From NCBI GenBank assembly GCA_963921425.1, contig OY992834.1, positions 25,495,923 to 25,559,922 on the forward strand: 64,000 nt of DNA, given 5' to 3'. Within the stretch, counting starts at the first letter, position 1. Every line of letters starts with the position of its first letter. A program made the position numbers and the translations under genes. Of this stretch, positions 57,500-64,000 are shown piece after piece. Source of the stretch: Dryas octopetala (Eukaryota; Streptophyta; Magnoliopsida; Rosales; Rosaceae). The notes under the pieces were generated by a model that saw only the letters and a list, made by a program, of their open reading frames with translations, was not told the origin of the DNA and ran no database searches.

Positions 57500-58104
57500 G
57501 GGGTCAACTTTTGAACAGCCCAGTCTATTTTAAAGTGATTAAGGTTTTTTTTTTTTTTTTTTTTGGGTCCTACCAGAAAGTAGCTGTCATTCATTTAGAG
57601 CATTTCCAGTTCTTTCTCTATATTTTTCTCTAATTTGAGGATAAGTTAGATTTGCGGAAGGTCTCTCCAATGCTAAAGTTGAAATATTCACTAAATTTTT
57701 TTTTTTTTTTGGGTTTCTAGTCTAAAAATTGACTATTGGAGCTCTGGATAGAGTTTGGGGAGTCTCATCCATTTAACTTGATTACGGAAAATTTTAGAAA
57801 AATTTCAAATTTGGGAAGATTTAGAGAATGATCGAAGCTGTGTTTTATATCATTTTTCCCCAAATTTAAATTTGGGGAAATGTTTAGGGAATGATTGGAA
57901 ATGCTCTTACATTCATGTAATTGAAAAACTTCCTAGAGAAAAAGAAAAAAAACATAAGAACTTGTTTTTTTTTTTTTTTTCAAGAGTTAATTTTTCATGG
58001 ACTTTGTGTATTAAAGTTCTGTATTAGTATATAAATTTTACATATGCAATTAGGGGTTATCATTAAATCAGGTTGTCCTAAACTTATTGGGCTTGGGATG
58101 AGTT
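57500..58104 (+). repeat. Tandem repeat unit 2, with MITE insertion
   Basis: Direct repeat of unit 1 interrupted by the MITE at 57598-57906. Between the units lies sequence similar to 34966-35075. Confidence 0.8.
57598..57906. mobile_element. PIF/Harbinger-type MITE
   Basis: The ends GAGCATTTCCAGTTC and GATTGGAAATGCTC are inverted repeats. TTA flanks both sides (57595-57597 and 57907-57909). Unit 1 at 57141-57160 shows the empty site with a single TTA. There is no coding capacity. Confidence 0.9.
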
Positions 58105-58202
58105 TGGGCTTAGCCTAATTAGGTTTGTACACAGTGTTAGCTAGTCCAATTGGGGATATTAATTTTCATGCGTAAATGTGCTCATATTATGTAAAATGTA
58201 AA

Positions 58203-58567
58203 GTATCTCCAACTGACTACTCAAATTTGGCTCTTCAACTCTTACTTTGCCGACATGTGTGTGACAATTTGAAGAGCCAAATTTCTTAATTTAAAATTGT
58301 GAACTCTAACAGACTCTTCAATTTTATTAATTTTTTATTTTTTATTTTTTATCTTTTTTCTTGTTTAGACAAAATTTAAGATTTTATTAAATTCTAATAT
58401 TTTAATATTTGAAGAGCCAATTAAGTTCACTCGTCAAAATTGAAGAGCTGACTTTGGGTCCCTATTTTGAAGAGCCCATTTGCGGAGGCTGTTGGAGATG
58501 ATTTATCCAACGTGGCACAGCTAATTGAGCAGCCAAAGACATTTACTCAGTTTGTTGGAGATGCTCT
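58203..58567. mobile_element. MITE with atctccaac-type ends
   Basis: The left end gtatctccaactgact mirrors the right end gtttgttggagatgctc. Inside, gaagagcca motifs recur in both orientations. The family is like the previous MITE but the sequence differs. The left edge is approximate. Confidence 0.65.
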
Positions 58568-59885
58568 TACATGGAACAACCAAGGAGTACAATTTTGTTT
58601 TTTAGGGGTATAGAAATTTTAACACCAAACCAAAAAGATTTCGTTCAAATTTTGACAATTTTGCCCAAAATTCTAGAAATTTCGGCAGGGAGGCGGAGAC
58701 CAAGAAGGAGAGAAGGAAGAGAGGGAAATCGGGGAAGGAGGAAGAGATCGGGGAGGGAGAGGAGGAGAGAGAAGCTGTGATGTGAGTCTACGCAAGGCTG
58801 GGAGAGAGAAATAAGAGGGAAGAGGAAGAGAGAGTCATGGGAGGAAAAGGAAGGAAAGAAAAAGAAAAGAATAAAAAAAGAAAAAAAAAGAAAAGAAAAA
58901 ACAAAAAAAGAGTTTAGGGTTGATTGGGGTTTGGGGCCTTTGGGCAATTGGAAAGAATAAAAAGGGTTTGGGGTTTCGTTTAGTTGTTTTTAAATCCTAA
59001 ATCCTAATACATTTCTATATAAAAAATATTTAAAAATACCCTAAAGGGCCTAAACCCTAATATCTTATACCATATCCTAAAGAGTATAGAGTATAAAGAA
59101 TATACTAATTTCATTTATTCATTATACTAATTTTATTTAATAGTATTAATTTGCCTCCGGCGCCCATTATATTAATCTTATATCACATGAAACCTACTAT
59201 ATAATTTAGTTTCTTCAATGTTTTTTATCAATGTAGTAAATAATATGTTAAATAAACATATGGTAAAGTTTCATTCAAAATTTCCGTATTTGATAGTAAT
59301 TTCCGTTGTTTCTGTCTAATTTTTGTCGAAATTTAAAATTCGTCGAAATTTCCATCGAAATTTCTGCGAAATCCGAAATTTTACTCCTCGGGAACAACTC
59401 ATCGGATTTGTCTTGGTGGATCGATGCCACGTCACTAAGGTGGAAAATTATGGTACAATTTATCGGATTATAGTTTTTTTTTTTTTTTGGCTTTTATATA
59501 ATTAAGGTTATATATATATATGTCTTTTGTCAAATAAAAAAAGGTTATGTTTTTTTGTTTTGAGACATTTGATGTTAATGGGTGTTTCATAATTTATGAG
59601 AATTTTCGTCATGGAGAGTTTGTGTTCGAACTAAAACCAGAAACCTTGGTTTGTGCACAAATTACAGGATAGGCACTCTAAAGTTATGATAAGGTTTACC
59701 TCAAAAAAAAAAAAAAATAAAGTTATGATAAGGTAGTTGCAACGGCCACCTGGGCTCCATATTTCAAGCGGGCCTCCGGGCTCTTGAAGCTAAACCCTTT
59801 TTAATTCTCTTAATTCTCTATAGAAGCATCTATTTAATTCTCTTTGAAGTTTCATCTAAACCCTACACCTTAGAAACCTAGTATA
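58568..59885. other. Intergenic DNA upstream of the transporter gene
   Basis: 58690-58920 is GA-rich. The rest is AT-rich with homopolymers. No gene and no clear TATA box for the downstream gene. Confidence 0.4.
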
Positions 59886-62066
59886 ATGGCAGAGGGAATG
59901 AAAGCAGTGATGATAATGGTGGTTGTTCAGATTTTATTTGCAGGGATGAATATATTATACAAACTAGTAGCAGATGATGGCATGAATTTGAAGGTTTTGA
60001 TTGCCTACCGTATGATTTTTGCTGCTGCCTTTATGCTTCCTCTTGCTCTCATATTTGAAAGGTTCCTCCCTACACCTGCTTTTATTGATTTAATTTTTCG
60101 ATCCTCCATTCTCATTATTCTTTTCCACGTATAACGACATCGATCTAAACTAAATATGTTTTTTTAAAAAAAAATAAATTAGGGTTTAGGGTTTGGAAGT
60201 GCAGAAGCACGGCTTGAGAGTGAAAGTTCTGGTTTGGTGGGTTTTAAAACAAAAAATGACAAGTGTGAAGATATCATTAATTAGGTCATATCCATTAGGG
60301 TGGACGTACATGGAGGTTGTATTCCCTCATTAATCACTATTCTCATATACTATTAGTAAAGATTGTAACTAATTAGTAATATTTTTTTTTTCAATTTACA
60401 GGAACAGCAGGCCAAAACTGACATGGATTATACTCTTTCAAGCTTTTCTCTGTGGGTTGTTTGGTTAACTATGTTGTCTTGTTATATTTAGTGCAATTAA
60501 ATTAGTGAAATCTTAATTTGAACATGACTACTTTAAAATGTGATTTGAAGCAGTTTAATTATTGTTAGTATGATCAAATGTACAGAGCACTGCAAACAAT
60601 CTTATATAATCAATCAAGTACTTATTATTTATTTCAGGGGTGCATTGTCTCAAAATTTATATATTGAGGCCATAGCCTTAACATCAGCAACTTATGCAGT
60701 AGCAATATATAATCTTGTTCCAGCCATTACCTTTATCCTGGCCATATCTTTTAGGTAATGTGCATAATTTGCATTATATATGTCAGCAATTAATTAATAT
60801 ATCTGAATCCTAATTGCATATGGGAGGATGATATATATAATTTCATCTCAGGATTGAGAAGCTGGCCATAGGAACTCATGCTGGGAAAGCTAAAGTTGTG
60901 GGAACAGTTATAGGGATAGGAGGGGCTATGCTTTTCACCTTGTACAAAGGCCTAGAGATTGACATCTGGTCTACACATATAAATCTTCTGCATCATCATC
61001 TCAGGCCCCAAAACAGCCATGATGCATCATCACACAAAGACTCTGCATCTCTTTTGTTGGGCTCCTTCGTGTCTTTCGGTAGCTGTGTATCCTTTGCTAT
61101 TTGGCTCATAATTCAGGTTTAACATGTGTACAACAGTACGTTCACACCATTGTGTACATATCTAATTTGATTTTCTTCAAATTTTTATATATTCATATCA
61201 TCCATGTACTTACTTCAATTTATCAGTACAGGCAAAAATGAATAAGCAATATCCATGCCTTTACTCAAGCACTGCTCTAATGTCCATGATGGGATCAATT
61301 CAATCTGTAGCTTTTGCCCTCTGCATGGAGAGGGATTGGGAACAGTGGAAGTTGGGTTGGAACATTCGACTTCTTGCAGTTTCTTATTCGGTAAATATTT
61401 AGCATCTTCATGTAAAATATATGATTCTTATAAACTAAGTTAATTAGCTAGTGAGGCTCTATTTCTATTTACATTTGTGTTGTAGGGAATTGTAAATTCT
61501 GGAGTTGCAGTGACCTTAATTTCATGGTGTGTAAAGAAGAGAGGGCCATTGTTTGTCTCAGTTTTCCAGCCTCTCCTGCTTGTGATAGTTGCACTTGCTG
61601 GGTCTTTGCTACTAGATGAAAGGCTGCACCTCGGAAGGTACGAGACTATGACTTATCTGTTAACTTTTTCTCAATTACAGTCATTAATTATTGTTTATTT
61701 TTTTTTTTCATTAAATTTGTTCTTCTATTAGTTTAGTAATATTTCTGTTTATGAACGATTCTAATAAAAAAATGTTACATTTCTTTTTCCATTCGTTCTT
61801 GTATTTCTTTGCCTTTGGGCTTTAATTTAATTTGTTTATTTGGTTGATTCAATTTTTATTTACCAAAAGAATTAAGAAAATTGACCAAATATTTATATAT
61901 TTACATATGTGCAAATGACAGCATATTAGGAGGAGTGTTGATTGTGTGTGGATTATATGTGGTATTGTGGGGTAAAAGCAAGGAAATGAAGCAGATGACT
62001 CAATTAGCACCGCCAACAAGCCACGTCCAAGATGAACCCCAATCCCAATCCCAAAATCCATCTTAA
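59886..62066 (+). CDS. WAT1-related (EamA/DMT superfamily) membrane transporter
   Basis: Seven exons fit: 59886-60061, 60402-60455, 60638-60754, 60852-61116, 61232-61390, 61486-61637 and 61922-62066, summing to 1068 nt (355 codons plus stop). The start is MAEGMKAVMIMVVVQILFAG. Family marks include GMNLKVLIAYRMIFAAAFML, ALSQNLYIEAIALTSATYA, NLVPAITFILAISFR, IEKLAIGTHAGKAKVVGT, GIVNSGVAVTLISWCVKKRG and GPLFVSVFQPLLLVIVALAG. These hydrophobic segments match the ten-helix EamA fold. Arabidopsis WAT1 exports auxin from the vacuole; the substrates of most relatives are unknown. Exon 2 must end at 60455 to keep frame. The expected longer exon end (60463) puts exon 3 out of frame, so either a shifted donor or a one-base loss is present. 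Confidence 0.88.
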
Positions 62067-63283
62067 TCTCAATCGATGGATGTTGTTGTTACATCTTCTT
62101 CTGTGGTGGACTACATCGATCTACATGCAGCTCTCCAATTAGCAACATAGTCGCAAAAGTTAAACCCAATTATCTTTCAATCCCAGATGTTGCTAATTAT
62201 GCAACGGATTCGAGTTCAGGGGAATTTATAAATATAAATATATACGAGGAAAAGGGAGGACTACTTGAAGTCTTAATCAAGGCTAGCTGCAAAAAGTTGA
62301 GAGGTTGAGTTGTCCCCACTTTTTTTCTTTTAAACATTTGTACCCCCTTGTTATTATTTTATTGGATAGGGCATATTTTTTTAAAGATTTTATTTTTTAT
62401 TTTTTACTATTTAATATATGAATGTCATATAAATTGAGAAAAATAGTTGAAATATCTAATTAACACTACTAATTCTATTGATAGAACTGCTACAAATACA
62501 AAACAAATGATAAGCTATAGCCTATATATACAGATAATCTATCCGATCATCAGATAAATCAAATCTTGTACTCTACCAGACCGAGGGTCCACATGCAATA
62601 GCTCTTTTAAGTTCTTGAGGCTGATGTAAGTTCGGCTGACTTAATTAAACATAATGGGTACATTGTTCATTTTCAAATATTTCCTTTCAGTTTAGAAAAA
62701 GAAGTTTAAATTCATATATGGCTTTTGCAGTTTGGATTGAGGAAAGTCCAGTTTGGACTCTTCTAGTTTGTTTGAAATGCAAATGGTGTTACAATTAAAA
62801 GAGGGGAAAATAGTATTGCTTGAATTTTTTTTGTTCAATCGTTATTTTCCAATTTATTTGATAGAATTTTATCAAGTAAATTTGATAGAATTTTGTCAAG
62901 TAAATTTTTTTAAAATGACACATATTTTGGGGTCATTCCTAGTTTAATTAGGACACGCGTTCGAGTTTATGTTAATGTATAACATATATTTAGGATTTGT
63001 GTTATTGTGGAACAATTTGTCAACTTCGTTAAGAATTCCGTTAAAATAAGAGATAATTTGGTCATTTCATATTAAAAAAAAAAGTTACTATTAAAAAAAA
63101 TTAAAACTAAAAAAGATTTAAAATAAAAAAGTTTAAAACTAAAAAATAGTTAAAATTTCAAAAAGATTGAAAGTTTAAACTAAAAATTAATTGAAAATAT
63201 ATTAAAACTAAAGAATATTAAAACTAAGGGTTTTTTTTTTTTAAAGTCCAAATTTTAACATGTACTATTCATCCGGCCCACAC
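62067..63283. other. 3' region of the transporter gene and AT-rich intergenic DNA
   Basis: No ORF of note. 62857-62904 is a 24-bp unit (tttgatagaattttatcaag plus taaa) repeated twice, each unit containing a ttgatagaatttt.tcaa palindrome. Confidence 0.45.
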
Positions 63284-63360
63284 GCTACAGTAAAATACTG
63301 TAGCGGCCCACTTTTTAAAAAACTGGTGCTACAGTGACGTCGTTACTGTAGCGCTACAGT
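63284..63360. repeat. CTACAGT hairpin cluster
   Basis: 63284-63304 is a perfect 9-bp-arm palindrome (gctacagta, aaa, tactgtagc). 63328-63360 repeats gctacagt, actgtagc, gctacagt. This is typical of plant MITE interiors or ends; no outer borders were defined. Confidence 0.75.
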
Positions 63361-63549
63361 GTTTTTTTAAAAAAACCATTTTTTCCCTTTATTTATTTTT
63401 TTTCATTTCAGTACCAATTGATACATAAACTACCCAAAAAAAAATAAATAATAATTTATGTATTTTATGTCATAAACATGTTAAATAATAACCAATGTAA
63501 AATACAAAAAATCAAGATGAGGCTTCCATAATCTTTTACGTTTTAATAG

Positions 63550-63930
63550 TAAATATAATTGTTACTATCGAATAGTAACAATTATCTAGCCGGGCAGTGG
63601 CAATCAAATATTATCATTGTTTGATAGTAACAATCACTTATTGCTACTGTCTAGCAGTAACAATCAGAAATTGTTATTACTTGGTAATAACAATCATTTA
63701 TTGATACTGTCTTACAGTAACAATTACATGTTGAAGATAACTAATATATCTTGTTATTGTCATACAATAACAATCACCAAAATTCAAACTATAGAAAATC
63801 ACAAAATTCAGAGAGTAACAATCACCTGATTGCTACTGTCACACAGTAACAAATCAGGTGATTGCTAATTTGCTACTATCACACAGTAACAATCACCTAA
63901 TTGCTACTGTCACAGTGTCAATTATTATTT
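63550..63930. repeat. Array of palindromic modules (attgctactgt-N3-acagtaacaat)
   Basis: At least nine modules of about 25-45 bp each hold a short hairpin. Examples are attgttactatcgaatagtaacaat, attgctactgtctagcagtaacaat and attgctactgtcacacagtaacaa. The modules are related but not identical, and spacing varies. A larger hairpin, aatcacctgattgctactgt with its inverse, lies at about 63805-63865. No protein coding is evident. Confidence 0.8.
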
Positions 63931-64000
63931 ATTACCACTATCGAACAATGACTATTCTCAATGTGCTAAAAAAAACCCAGAAACAACATACATATACAAA

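Noticed and set aside
63550..63930. CRISPR-like array
   Set aside because: Modules vary, spacing is irregular, the repeats are themselves palindromes with no unique spacers, and the DNA is plant nuclear.

Overview
This is a eukaryotic plant nuclear window, most likely from a woody eudicot. The evidence is AT-rich intergenic DNA, GT-AG introns, Ty1/copia and Ty3/gypsy (Tat-type) retrotransposons with plant-style primer sites, LINE fragments, several MITE families and long (GA)n tracts. I cannot name the species. Only three host genes are well supported: the 5' part of a Yae1-domain gene on the minus strand (about 1-2570), an intronless WD40 gene of the JINGUBANG type (27245-28528, +), and a seven-exon WAT1/EamA-type transporter gene (59886-62066, +). 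I see no tRNA, rRNA or CRISPR.

Layout. 1-2570: Yae1-domain gene. 2757-3200: 3' end of a copia-like element with one LTR. 5325-6963: a 5'-truncated LINE with a 14-bp target duplication. 7716-9035: a second, decayed LINE fragment. 10458-15253: a 5'-truncated Tat element ('A') with integrase on plus and a multi-exon antisense gene on minus. 15330-16530: foldback and TIR elements. 17280-17640: LINE scrap. 19997-25261: a complete-ended but gag-less copia element with two LTRs and TSD TATGG. 27245-28528: the WD40 gene. 29709-30940: two MITEs. 31127-33165 and 35163-37207: a direct 2-kb duplication. 37214-50028: a Tat composite ('B') on minus, carrying the same kind of antisense gene on plus. 50029-52408: copia 'C', interrupted by Tat B and by copia 'D' (52409-55942, minus). 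56600-58570: repeats and MITEs. 59886-62066: the transporter gene. 63280-63930: hairpin-rich DNA and an array of palindromic modules.

The host genes are unrelated neighbours with no operon logic. The middle of the window (about 37-56 kb) is a retrotransposon nest: copia C is the oldest visible layer, with copia D and the 5' half of Tat B inserted into it. The 3' half of Tat B abuts the second duplicon, and its LTR does not match the 5' LTR, so Tat B looks like a fusion of two elements.

The most interesting signal is that both Tat elements, although diverged, carry a separate multi-exon gene between pol and the 3' LTR in antisense to pol. The two copies share exon order and protein layout: an acidic Ser/Asp-rich start, a conserved globular domain, a basic linker and a coiled coil. 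Exact edges of the Tat LTRs and of decayed fragments are approximate. All homology calls come from reading translations, not from searches.
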